Below are positions 55,341 to 64,000 of a DNA stretch of 64,000 nucleotides, piece by piece; positions within the stretch are counted from its first letter, which is position 1; every line of letters starts with the position of its first letter. The notes under the pieces were generated by a model. That model was not told where the DNA came from. It saw only the letters and a program-made list of their open reading frames with translations, and did no database searches. The stretch comes from Altererythrobacter sp. XM-24bin4. GTDB lineage: Bacteria; Pseudomonadota; Alphaproteobacteria; Sphingomonadales; Sphingomonadaceae. The DNA lies in the NCBI GenBank assembly GCA_003149575.1, contig QCWG01000001.1:1680334-1744333 (forward strand), in the 5' to 3' direction. The position numbers and the translations under genes are program-made.

Positions 55341-57158
55341 GTGCCGCCCGAACAGCTTTTCGACGTCTTCCATGCTGAGTTTTACCCATGTCGGGCGGCC
55401 ATGATTGCATTGCCCTGAACGCGGGGTGGCTTCCATCTCGCGCAGCAGGGCATTCATTTCCTCGACACGAAGCACGCGCCCAGCCCGCACCGATCCGTGG
55501 CACGCCATGGTCGCGAGCACATGTTCGAGCTTCTCTTCCAGCAACAAAGCTTGCCCGTGCTTGGCGATATCATCGGCCAGATCGGTTAGTAGCGCTTGCG
55601 GATCGCCCTTGCGCAACGCGTGCGGCATTGCGCGCACCAGCATGGCGGATGGTCCAAACCGCTCGATTACCAGACCGAACTTCGCAAAACCCTCGGCTGC
55701 CTCCTCAAGCCAGTCGCAATCAACCTCGTCCAATTCCACAACATCGGGAACCAGCAGAGCTTGCGAACGTGCCACTGCGTCCCCTGCCCCCGCCGCACGC
55801 AACCGTTCCAGTACAAGCCGTTCATGCGCTGCATGCTGATCAACCAGCACCAGACCATCAGCTGCTTCAGCAACAATATAGGTGTTTGCCACCTGCCCAC
55901 GCGCAACGCCCAGCGGGAATTCCTCTGGCGCTTCCCGCTGTTCGGCCTCTGTCGCCCTGCCCCGCGGCGCGTAGTCATCACGCGCCATCACAACGCTCTC
56001 ATAGGCTCGGTATGTCAGGCCCGCGCCGCTTACCCGCGATTGCTGCGCCGACCAGTCACGTCCTTCGAAGATCGAACGCAGGGCCGGCGATGGCTCAGAT
56101 ACTGGCTCTTGCTGCCAACGTTCCATCGCACCGCGATCCGGCCCCTGCGCGCTGCGCCTGTCACCCGTCCCAAGCGCTTGCCGCAAGCCCGAAACAATAA
56201 ACCCGCGCACACCACTGGCATCACGGAAACGAACCTCCGTCTTTGCCGGATGGACGTTCACATCGACGTCTTCGGGCGGCAGTTCGAGAACCAGCGCGAG
56301 CACTGCATGGCGATCACGCGCCAGCATATCGGCATAGGCCCCGCGCACCGCACCAACCAGCAGCCGGTCTTTCACCGGGCGACCATTGACGAACAAGTAT
56401 TGATGATCAGCCACGCCGCGATTGTATGTCGGCAGACCCGCAACCCCGGTCAATCGCATCACACCGGCGGGGCTTGGTCGCTCAAGATCGATGGCAACGC
56501 TGTTGTCCTTAAGCTCGCGCGCGATAATGCCCGACACGCGGTCGATCAGCGGCTCATCCGCTTGCAGACCGAATATCCGGCGCTCGCCATGCATCAGAGA
56601 GATCGCAATGTCAGGCCGCGCCATGGCAAGTCTGCGAACCACATCCAGGCAGGCAGCATACTCGCTGCGCGGCGTGCGCAGGAATTTGCGGCGCGCAGGC
56701 ACTTTGGCGAAGAGCTTTTCAACCTTCACGCGTGTGCCGGGCGGTAAAGCAGCTGGCCCTTCTTCAACCATCTGGCCGTGATCGACTATCTTCCGCCATC
56801 CATCAGCGGCGTCTCTAACGCGGCTCTCGATGGTAAGTTGCGCGACGCTGGCAATTGAAGGCAGCGCTTCGCCGCGAAACCCCAATGTGCTCACCAGCTC
56901 GATCGCTTCATCCGGCAGCTTGGACGTGGCATGACGTTCAAGCGCGATGGACATTTCCTCCGCACTCATCCCGCAACCATCGTCGACAACCTCGATCTTG
57001 CCGAGCCCGCCTTCAATCAACTTCACATCGATGCGACTCGCGCCGGCATCAATTGCGTTCTCGACCAATTCCTTGAGCGCGGCTGCCGGTCTTTCGACCA
57101 CTTCACCTGCCGCAATACGGTTGATCAGGCTTTCTGGAAGGCGGCGGATTTGCGGCAT
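55338..57158 (-). CDS. mutL: DNA mismatch repair protein MutL, endonuclease-type
   Basis: GHKL ATPase that links MutS to downstream steps. The 606-residue protein has AAALKELVENAIDAGASRID, VDDGCGMSAEEMSIALERHA, LGFRGEALPSIASVA, then a C-terminal domain with DQHAAHERLVLE (about 436-447), matching the nuclease signature DQHAx2Ex4E. ACHGSVRAG, CNHGRP and FGRH near the end are further parts of the metal site. This makes it the nicking-type MutL found in bacteria without MutH. Divergent from mreB. Confidence 0.97.
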   Translation of the reverse strand: MPQIRRLPESLINRIAAGEVVERPAAALKELVENAIDAGASRIDVKLIEGGLGKIEVVDDGCGMSAEEMSIALERHATSKLPDEAIELVSTLGFRGEALPSIASVAQLTIESRVRDAADGWRKIVDHGQMVEEGPAALPPGTRVKVEKLFAKVPARRKFLRTPRSEYAACLDVVRRLAMARPDIAISLMHGERRIFGLQADEPLIDRVSGIIARELKDNSVAIDLERPSPAGVMRLTGVAGLPTYNRGVADHQYLFVNGRPVKDRLLVGAVRGAYADMLARDRHAVLALVLELPPEDVDVNVHPAKTEVRFRDASGVRGFIVSGLRQALGTGDRRSAQGPDRGAMERWQQEPVSEPSPALRSIFEGRDWSAQQSRVSGAGLTYRAYESVVMARDDYAPRGRATEAEQREAPEEFPLGVARGQVANTYIVAEAADGLVLVDQHAAHERLVLERLRAAGAGDAVARSQALLVPDVVELDEVDCDWLEEAAEGFAKFGLVIERFGPSAMLVRAMPHALRKGDPQALLTDLADDIAKHGQALLLEEKLEHVLATMACHGSVRAGRVLRVEEMNALLREMEATPRSGQCNHGRPTWVKLSMEDVEKLFGRH

Positions 57159-57264
57159 TTTGACAAGGTAGCGGCCAATCGCTGCAAATTCGAGGCCAGC
57201 GGTGGAAAATACTGTGTGGATCGAACAATTATTTTGGCCTTTTCCCTGGCGATCCGTTAGATAG

Positions 57265-58392
<1,128 letters not shown>

Positions 58393-58395
58393 CTC

Positions 58396-59301
58396 ATGGC
58401 GCCGCCGTCGTCCCGGGCTTCTGGCCACTCACGCAAAGCGCAATACTCACGTTTTACGAGTTATCTGATTGCCGCCGTCGGGGCGGCCATCGGTCTGGTT
58501 CTGCTCGGCATTTCGCTTTGGCAACCAGCGACATTCAGCTCGCTGCGCGGCGTCGCAGGTGATGTTGGTGAACCCGCCGGACAGGCGGTTGCCGTATCAC
58601 GCGACGGAAGCGGAACTGTGCTCGATCGCATTGCCGGATTTTGGAATGCCGGCAAACAAAACGCCGCCCTGCGCGAAGAACTTCAGCTCGCGAGAATTCG
58701 ACTGAAGGAGCTGGAGGCGACCGAACAGGAGAATGCGCGGCTCAAGGCACTGCTCGATTTGACCGAGGAAAGTGGAGCGCCCGTCGCTATCAGCCGCATA
58801 GTCGGGTCCAGCGTGGTCAGCGCGCGCAGGTTTGCCTATATCGGAGCAGGTTCCAGGGATGGAGTGCAGGCCGGAATGCCCGTTCGTTCCGAACGAGGAA
58901 TTCTGGGCCGCGTTTTCGAAACAGCATCGTCAACCGCACGCGTTCTTTTGCTATCCGACAGTGAGAGTGTTGTCCCAGTGCGGCGGGCTCAGGATGATCT
59001 GATTGCTTTTGCCGAGGGGCGAGGTGACGGCCTGGTCCGAATTCGCTTGATCAATCTTGGCATCAATCCTGTCGAGGAGGGTGATGTCTTTGTGACGAGT
59101 GGCGCCGGCGGCTATTTCAAGCCAGGCCTCGCCGTCGCGGTGATCCATGAAGTAACCGATGACGGAGGTCTGGCTCGCATGATTGCAGATCCTGCGGGGA
59201 CTGACTTTGTCCGTGTCGAGGCATATTGGGAACCGGAGGCGGTCGAAGCCGCCCAACAGTCGCCTGATCAGATGCTGCAAGGCACGAACGCGCCACAATG
59301 A
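58396..59301 (+). CDS. mreC: Rod-shape-determining protein MreC
   Basis: Bitopic inner-membrane partner of MreB and PBP2. The 301-residue protein has one N-terminal transmembrane segment (about 17-37, AAVGAAIGLVLLGISLW), a coiled coil (about 85-120, LREELQLARIRLKELEATEQ) and a beta-rich periplasmic domain (GSRDGVQAGMPVRSERGILG, GLARMIADPAGTDFVRVEA). It begins 3 bp after the mreB stop and overlaps mreD as ATGA. Confidence 0.93.
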   Translation: MAPPSSRASGHSRKAQYSRFTSYLIAAVGAAIGLVLLGISLWQPATFSSLRGVAGDVGEPAGQAVAVSRDGSGTVLDRIAGFWNAGKQNAALREELQLARIRLKELEATEQENARLKALLDLTEESGAPVAISRIVGSSVVSARRFAYIGAGSRDGVQAGMPVRSERGILGRVFETASSTARVLLLSDSESVVPVRRAQDDLIAFAEGRGDGLVRIRLINLGINPVEEGDVFVTSGAGGYFKPGLAVAVIHEVTDDGGLARMIADPAGTDFVRVEAYWEPEAVEAAQQSPDQMLQGTNAPQ

Positions 59302-59858
59302 TCAACAGCGATCTTCAGATGGGCCCGCGTCCAAAGTACTCTCGGCGCCAGATCAATCGAGAGCCTTCGCCCTTACTTGCCGCCTCGGTACTCTATGGAT
59401 CCATCATTTTCGCGTCTTGGGTCCCAACATTCCTGGTGACTACCAGCATGCCGTTGGTTCCGCCGATGGGATTTCTCTTGCTAATCGGCTGGCGCCTGAT
59501 GCGGCCGGGAACCCTGCCCGCCTGGATCGGCTGTCCACTTGGTGCGATCGACGATCTGGTTAGCGGTCAGCCCTTCGGCAGTGCCATCTTGCTCTGGGCT
59601 GTCACTCTGCTTGCCTTTGAGTGGTTTGAGAGCCGGTTTCCATGGCGCGGCTTCTTTCAGGATTGGCTTGCAAGCGCAATTGCTTGTGGTTCTTACGTCG
59701 TTTTGGCAGCGCTGGTATCAGGAGCGGTGCTCAGCCTGCCGATTCTTGCAGCAATTACGCCTCAACTCTTGCTGTCGATGGCGCTCTATCCCATGATAGC
59801 CGCCATGGTCGCCACGCTTGATCGCATCCGTCTCATACGCATCAGGGAAATTCGCTGA
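59298..59858 (+). CDS. mreD: Rod-shape-determining protein MreD
   Basis: A 186-residue integral membrane protein with five to six hydrophobic segments (GSIIFASWVPTFLVTT, GFLLLIGWRLMRPGTL, FGSAILLWAVTLLAFEWFES, LASAIACGSYVVLAALVSGA). The position between mreC and mrdA, more than sequence conservation, identifies it. Overlaps both neighbours (ATGA before, TGATG after). Confidence 0.85.
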   Translation: MINSDLQMGPRPKYSRRQINREPSPLLAASVLYGSIIFASWVPTFLVTTSMPLVPPMGFLLLIGWRLMRPGTLPAWIGCPLGAIDDLVSGQPFGSAILLWAVTLLAFEWFESRFPWRGFFQDWLASAIACGSYVVLAALVSGAVLSLPILAAITPQLLLSMALYPMIAAMVATLDRIRLIRIREIR

Positions 59859-61936
59859 TGGCGCTACGCGGTGCGCGTTCGACACTTAATCCAACGAAGC
59901 TGAAGAATGCCTTCGATCGCCGGAGCTTTGTAGTCGGCACGGCGATGGGCGGGATTGGTGTGCTGCTGGCCGCGCGGATGGCCTATCTCTCGATCGGAGA
60001 AAATGAAAAATACCGCACGGAAGCGGAAAGCAACCGCGTCAATCTGACTCTTATTCCGCCGCGCCGGGGCTGGATTCTAGATCGCAATGGTGCGCCATTG
60101 GCCTCGAACCGTGCGGATTTTAGGGTCGACATCATTCCGGAGCGAATGAACAACCCCAATGCCACGATTGAGCAATTGGGCGATCTTCTTGGTCTTGAGG
60201 CAGACCGGATCAGCGACATCAAATCCAAAGTTGAGGGCTCGCGTGGTTTTCGGCCCATCGAAGTTGCCAGCGGTCTCGATTATCGTGACTTTGCTGCGGT
60301 TAGCGTCCGCCTGCCGGATTTACCGGGGGTCGTTCCGCAAAGGGGTTTCTCACGGTATTATCCAACCGGTCCTACAGTCGGTCACTTGATCGGCTATGTC
60401 GGCCCGGCATCGGCCGAAGAATACGAGCTGGATCGCAATCCCCTTCTCATTACGCCTGGTTACAAGATTGGCAAAGACGGGATGGAGAAGCAGTTCGAAC
60501 AGACGTTGCGCGGGGTACCCGGTGCCCGCCGTGTCGAGGTTACGGCATCAGGCCGTATTGTGCGCGATCTCGAAACACGTGAGAATATTCAGGGCAATGC
60601 TGTCCGACTGACTATTGACGGGCCATTGCAAGACTATGCCGCGCGGCGGATCGGACTGGAAAGCGGTTCCGTAGTCGTAATGGATTGCCGGACCGGCGAT
60701 TTGCTCTGCATGTCGTCCATGCCCAGTTTTGATCCCAACAGCTTTTCTGCCGGCATTGGCAGTATCGAGTATTCGATGCTGCGCGAAGACGAACGGGTTC
60801 CCCTTCGTAACAAGGTCCTGAAGGGACTTTATCCGCCGGGCTCCACCGTCAAGCCAATGGTTTCCATGGCCTTCCTCAAGGAAGGCATCGATCCTGAGGA
60901 AACCGTGTTTTGCGGTGGGGGATTGCGGGTTGGCAATCGTGTTTTCCGCTGCTGGAACCGGAGCGGGCATGGCCAAGTCAACATGGCCAAGGGCATCTAC
61001 CAGAGCTGCGATGTCTATTTCTACCATCTGGCCCAACGCATCGGAATGGACCCGATTGCGGAAATGAACCGCCGTTGCGGCCTGGGCGAAGAATTTCCCT
61101 TGCCGGTCACAAGCCAGTTTTTCGGCACCGTCCCTGATCCGGAATGGAAGCTCAGCAAGTTCGGCCGGGAATGGCAGGCTTTCGACACCGTTAATGCTAC
61201 CATTGGTCAGGGTTATATGCTGGCCAGTCCACTTCAATTGGCGGTCAGCGCCGCTCGGGTCGCGACAGGCAGGCATGTCATGCCGCGCCTGACAATTGAT
61301 ACGCCGCCCATGGGCTTCGATCAGGTAGACTTTCCACCCGAGCATGTGGCGTATGTGAGGCAAGCCATGAGTGATGTCGTAAATGGCCCGGGAACCGCAG
61401 GGCGTGGCCGCCTGCCGTTCGATGATATATTGATGGCAGGCAAGACGGGCACTGCACAAGTCGTCTCGCTAAATGTTTCTGACGGCAAAAGCGGGCCGTG
61501 GAAGTACCGCGACCACGGTCTGTTCACTTTCTTCGCACCGTTTGATAATCCGCGCTACGCAGGCGCGGTTGTGATCGAGCATGGCGGTGGATCAGGCGCC
61601 GCTTACCCGATCGCTCGCGATGTAATGACTTTCCTGTTCGACCCGCAACAGGGGTTGGAAAAACTCCGCGCCCTGGAAACCCAATGGGGAGGCAATGCGC
61701 AAGACCGGCTGTCCGCAAAATACGCGGCATATGCCGAAGCAAGGGGCGAAGTGGTCAGCCCTCCGCCTCGGCGCGACGAGGACATATTTGCAAGGGTCGA
61801 AGCCGAAGCACGAAGTGCCGCCGCGCAATCTGAAGCGATTGCCGATCAGGCTGTTGCGCCGCGGCCAGAGGCTGCACCGACTGGCGAACCCCGGCCCAGT
61901 CCGATCGAATTGATCCGGAACGAGGCGCGACCATGA
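59858..61936 (+). CDS. mrdA: Penicillin-binding protein 2 (elongation transpeptidase)
   Basis: Class B transpeptidase of the elongasome. The 692-residue protein has an N-terminal transmembrane anchor (about 25-45), the pedestal with LIPPRRGWILDRNGAPLASN, and the transpeptidase domain with SxxK in PPGSTVKPM (Ser329) and KTG in MAGKTGTAQV (Lys529). An Ala/Glu/Pro-rich tail (about 630-692) is likely disordered. Its start overlaps the mreD stop by one base and its stop overlaps rodA as ATGA. Confidence 0.96.
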   Translation: MALRGARSTLNPTKLKNAFDRRSFVVGTAMGGIGVLLAARMAYLSIGENEKYRTEAESNRVNLTLIPPRRGWILDRNGAPLASNRADFRVDIIPERMNNPNATIEQLGDLLGLEADRISDIKSKVEGSRGFRPIEVASGLDYRDFAAVSVRLPDLPGVVPQRGFSRYYPTGPTVGHLIGYVGPASAEEYELDRNPLLITPGYKIGKDGMEKQFEQTLRGVPGARRVEVTASGRIVRDLETRENIQGNAVRLTIDGPLQDYAARRIGLESGSVVVMDCRTGDLLCMSSMPSFDPNSFSAGIGSIEYSMLREDERVPLRNKVLKGLYPPGSTVKPMVSMAFLKEGIDPEETVFCGGGLRVGNRVFRCWNRSGHGQVNMAKGIYQSCDVYFYHLAQRIGMDPIAEMNRRCGLGEEFPLPVTSQFFGTVPDPEWKLSKFGREWQAFDTVNATIGQGYMLASPLQLAVSAARVATGRHVMPRLTIDTPPMGFDQVDFPPEHVAYVRQAMSDVVNGPGTAGRGRLPFDDILMAGKTGTAQVVSLNVSDGKSGPWKYRDHGLFTFFAPFDNPRYAGAVVIEHGGGSGAAYPIARDVMTFLFDPQQGLEKLRALETQWGGNAQDRLSAKYAAYAEARGEVVSPPPRRDEDIFARVEAEARSAAAQSEAIADQAVAPRPEAAPTGEPRPSPIELIRNEARP

Positions 61937-63075
61937 GCAGATTCGGCGAGCCCGCCAATACATCGCTCATTCCTGCGCCCATCGCTCGGCTGCCTTGGGG
62001 CATGCTGATCCCTCTGTTCCTGCTGGTAATGTTCGGCGCAGCCGTGCTCTATTCGGCGGCTGGGGGTGCAATGCAGCCATTTGCCTCCTCTCATCTTATC
62101 CGTTTTGCCGTGTTTATGGTGATGGCTGCCATCATCGCTTCATTGCCACAACCATTCGTCAAGTTCATGACATATCCGGCATACATCGTCGTCCTGCTAT
62201 TGCTGCTGGCTGTAGAGATTGTCGGCGCTATCGGCGGGGGAAGCCAGCGCTGGCTCGATCTCGGCTTCATGCGCTTGCAACCATCAGAAATCATGAAACC
62301 GATAGTTGTTCTGGCCCTGGCGCGGTTCTTCTCATCCCTTCCTCCGGGCATGGTCGGCAGTTGGCAGGCTCTGGCGCTCCCCGGCGTGCTGATCGGATTG
62401 CCGATGGCGCTTGTCTTGATGCAGCCAGACCTTGGAACCTCGCTTGCGTTGGCATTTGGCGGCGCTGTGGTAATGCTGCTTGCAGGCCTTCCGATCAGAT
62501 GGTTCGCAGCCGGTGGCGCAGTCGCAGCGGTAGCCGCGCCGATCGCGTTCTTCTTCGGACTGCAGGATTACCAACAGCGGCGCGTCACAACTTTCCTTGA
62601 TCCGGAAAGTGACCCACTCGGCGCCGGATATCACATTACCCAGTCAAAAATTGCGATCGGATCCGGCGGTATTACGGGAAAGGGATTCAATCAGGGATCG
62701 CAGAGCCACCTCAACTACCTCCCCGAGCCGCATACCGACTTCGTCTTTTCAACGATGGCAGAGGAATGGGGCCTGATCGGCGGTCTTTTCGTCATGGCTA
62801 TGTTCGCGCTTATCCTGCGTTGGGGTTGGCGTGTTGCCGCTGCATCAAACGATCGATTTTCCATGCTCCTCGCAGGAGGGGCGACAGCCACCATTTTCTT
62901 CTACATTGCGATCAATCTGATGATGGTGATGGGCTTGACGCCGGTTGTCGGCATCCCGTTGCCGTGGATGAGCCATGGTGGATCGTCGATGCTGACCAAT
63001 ATGATCTGCATTGGCCTGTTGATGATAGTGAACCGATGGAATCGGACCGCACCGCGGCGCGGATTGTCGGGCTAG
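61933..63075 (+). CDS. rodA: Peptidoglycan polymerase RodA
   Basis: SEDS-family glycosyltransferase that pairs with PBP2. The 380-residue membrane protein has about ten segments and the SEDS signatures GGGSQRWLDLGFMRLQPSEI (MKP next) and LNYLPEPHTDFVFSTMAEEW, then VGIPLPWMSHGGSSMLTNMI. Overlaps mrdA by 4 bp and closes the five-gene operon. No clear terminator before the tRNA. Confidence 0.96.
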   Translation: MSRFGEPANTSLIPAPIARLPWGMLIPLFLLVMFGAAVLYSAAGGAMQPFASSHLIRFAVFMVMAAIIASLPQPFVKFMTYPAYIVVLLLLLAVEIVGAIGGGSQRWLDLGFMRLQPSEIMKPIVVLALARFFSSLPPGMVGSWQALALPGVLIGLPMALVLMQPDLGTSLALAFGGAVVMLLAGLPIRWFAAGGAVAAVAAPIAFFFGLQDYQQRRVTTFLDPESDPLGAGYHITQSKIAIGSGGITGKGFNQGSQSHLNYLPEPHTDFVFSTMAEEWGLIGGLFVMAMFALILRWGWRVAAASNDRFSMLLAGGATATIFFYIAINLMMVMGLTPVVGIPLPWMSHGGSSMLTNMICIGLLMIVNRWNRTAPRRGLSG

Positions 63076-63180
63076 GCATTCAAACGCCTAACAATCGCTT
63101 CCAATTCGAAACAGCATCGCTATATGAGCCCGTCTATTGATTCGAAGCGGCTTGCTCAAGCTTCTCCGAAAGTCAGGAAT

Positions 63181-63256
<76 letters not shown>

Positions 63257-63374
63257 TGTTCTCTTAATGATAGCATATATTTAGGGCTCCTGCCGAGCTT
63301 CGCCGACGCATGCGCAACATGGCCAAAATCATTTTTGGCAGCATTTCGAAAGCAGATGCATAACGTACCAGTCG

Positions 63375-63482
63375 CTACGCAAGCTGCGTGTCCTCACACG
63401 CAACGGGCAATCTATTGGCGATATGCTGGTGAGTGAGAGATTGGCGCGGACTTGGACTGGCCGCCGCCAGCCTTGGTGCTAA
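63375..63482 (+). pseudogene. C-terminal remnant of a thermonuclease (SNase-fold) gene
   Basis: The frame 63378-63482 encodes RKLRVLTRNGQSIGDMLVSE then RLARTWTGRRQPWC and TAA. This is the C-terminal signature of small secreted nucleases of the staphylococcal nuclease fold (RKL..G....G..LV.EGLA..W.GRR.PWC). The rest of the gene is missing: upstream sequence in any frame shows nothing similar, and the expected DRYGRKL lacks a few bases. It is downstream of tRNA-Lys. Confidence 0.55.
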
Positions 63483-63486
63483 TGCG

Positions 63487-63663
63487 ATGAGCAACACAGA
63501 CCTCGCCGCCCGCGTCGAAGGCGCATACCGCACGTGCTCTGAGCTGCGCGAGCGCAACAACGGCGATGGCACATTTACGATTGACGCAGCTAAGATGATG
63601 GCGTTGATTGAACTGCGGAACCTAGCGCCTGATGTGGTGCTGGCTTTGATCAAGTCAGACTAA
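63487..63663 (+). CDS. Small hypothetical protein
   Basis: A 58-residue protein (MSNTDLAARVEGAYRTCSEL, then IDAAKMMALIELRNLAPDVV) that starts 4 bp after the thermonuclease remnant stop. Sequence is protein-like, alpha-helical and without a signal peptide or known family. It may be a survivor of a transferred or decayed segment. The start could also lie at 63433. Confidence 0.4.
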   Translation: MSNTDLAARVEGAYRTCSELRERNNGDGTFTIDAAKMMALIELRNLAPDVVLALIKSD

Positions 63664-63706
63664 CCTGCACCCACCATTCAACCGCCCAGTGCTAGCCTGC
63701 GGGTCC

Positions 63707-63720
63707 TTGATGTAGATCAA
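63707..63720. promoter_or_regulatory. FNR/FixK-type box
   Basis: TTGATGTAGATCAA is a perfect TTGAT-N4-ATCAA palindrome, the binding site type of FNR, FnrL, FixK and Dnr oxygen/redox regulators. No gene starts immediately downstream on the plus strand within the window, and on the minus strand the site lies inside a frame (stop-bounded 63655-63882) that vaguely resembles a LuxR-family sensor tail. It may therefore be coincidental. The rest of 63664-63878 shows nothing convincing. Confidence 0.3.
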
Positions 63721-63878
63721 TGACAGCCCTCCTCGGTTGGTGCACTCAGTTATTGCGACCCGAAGGAGTGGCATCGTCATTCCTCCAACTAAGCCCCGAG
63801 TGGATGTCCCAAAAAGCCCGCTCGGAGTATTTTTAGGTCCGCCTTCACCCACCAAGGGCAAAAAGGGTCGTACAATTT

Positions 63879-64000
63879 TCAAGGCTGTCTAAGGCAATAC
63901 TTTCCAGAAGTATACCAACCTGAAGGACAAGAACCGCCAACCTTTGGGATCGCGATTGCTTCATTTGAAGTGGAAGCGACGCAGTAGTTGCCGCTGCTAA
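63879..64000 (-). CDS. Cys-rich secreted-type protein, C-terminus only (cut by window edge)
   Basis: Minus strand, running off the right edge, stop TGA at 63881-63879. The last 39 residues read SSGNYCVASTSNEAIAIPKV, then GGSCPSGWYTSGKYCLRQP. The pattern SGxYC is repeated (SSGNYC and TSGKYC) with CPSGWY between them, as in small cysteine-rich repeat proteins of marine bacteria. Function unknown; the number of repeats upstream cannot be seen. Confidence 0.5.
   Translation of the reverse strand, partial: SSGNYCVASTSNEAIAIPKVGGSCPSGWYTSGKYCLRQP

Noticed and set aside
55388..56747. Plus-strand ORFs of 270 and 383 codons
   Set aside because: Antisense to mutL, which carries all family motifs.
60548..61459. 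Minus-strand ORF of 303 codons
   Set aside because: Lies wholly inside mrdA in the antisense frame; typical GC-rich shadow.
63655..63882. Minus-strand ORF of 75 codons, resembling a LuxR-type tail (LSLIYIKDPQ)
   Set aside because: Similarity is a few residues only and there is no helix-turn-helix; I could not support a gene.

Overview
The window looks like a chromosomal segment of a marine, high-GC alphaproteobacterium of the Sphingomonadales, most likely family Erythrobacteraceae. Reasons: the gene content and order (hrcA-grpE, the rph-rdgB-hemW-xer operon, radA-cvpA, the mre/mrd cluster), lineage-typical proteins (DOMON-like protein, MHS transporter with a large periplasmic insert, patatin-like protein, CoxE-type VWA protein with its MoxR partner, DUF1343 protein), and the archaeal/eukaryotic-type prolyl-tRNA synthetase. 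It is almost entirely core chromosome. I see no complete mobile element, CRISPR array or secondary-metabolite cluster.

Layout. 0-8 kb, minus strand: RNase R (cut by the window edge), proS, phaR, alr, an MHS-family transporter, and an operon radA-cvpA-Fe/S scaffold. 8-17 kb: patatin-like lipase, a secreted metallo-beta-lactamase-fold protein, dnaJ, dnaK, a PCu(A)C copper-chaperone lipoprotein, a composite pseudogene region, then grpE and hrcA. 17-26 kb: the overlapping operon rph-rdgB-hemW-xerC, gshB, yraN (frameshifted) with rsmI, an LpoA-like lipoprotein and parE. 26-38 kb: a monooxygenase-like ORF with a hydrolase remnant, moxR and a VWA gene, a small secreted protein with an in-frame stop, a DUF1343/DOMON pair, tyrS, a PilZ protein, an MFS exporter, cysK, an acyl-CoA dehydrogenase and a MerR regulator. 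38-50 kb: hisI, comF, a methyltransferase, ppdK, glyQ-glyS, two tandem TraB/GumN proteins, rplY, pth and a dead kinase gene. 50-64 kb: a Tat-signal SDR, a metzincin-type protease, ychF, a MaoC dehydratase, mutL, the rod-shape cluster mreBCD-mrdA-rodA, tRNA-Lys(CTT) and a degraded flank.

Functional blocks. Proteostasis (dnaK, dnaJ, grpE, hrcA) is spread over two minus-strand pairs separated by an insertion-like plus-strand patch (copper chaperone and gene remnants). Translation is strongly represented (proS, tyrS, glyQ, glyS, rplY, pth, rsmI, tRNA-Lys). Cell-wall elongation occupies one compact operon (mreB to rodA).

The most interesting material is not a new system. It is a set of sequence-level lesions and small repeats that simple gene calling misses: a T8 homopolymer frameshift that splits yraN; a kinase gene with both an amber codon and a lost Walker-A lysine; a truncated gene fused out of frame to an indoleamine-dioxygenase-like tail; truncated hydrolase and thermonuclease remnants; a secreted protein with coding-like sequence continuing past its stop; and a family of short intergenic repeats that abut stop codons, two of which bracket a small membrane-protein gene. 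A palindromic TGCA-rich site upstream of phaR is a candidate autoregulatory operator.
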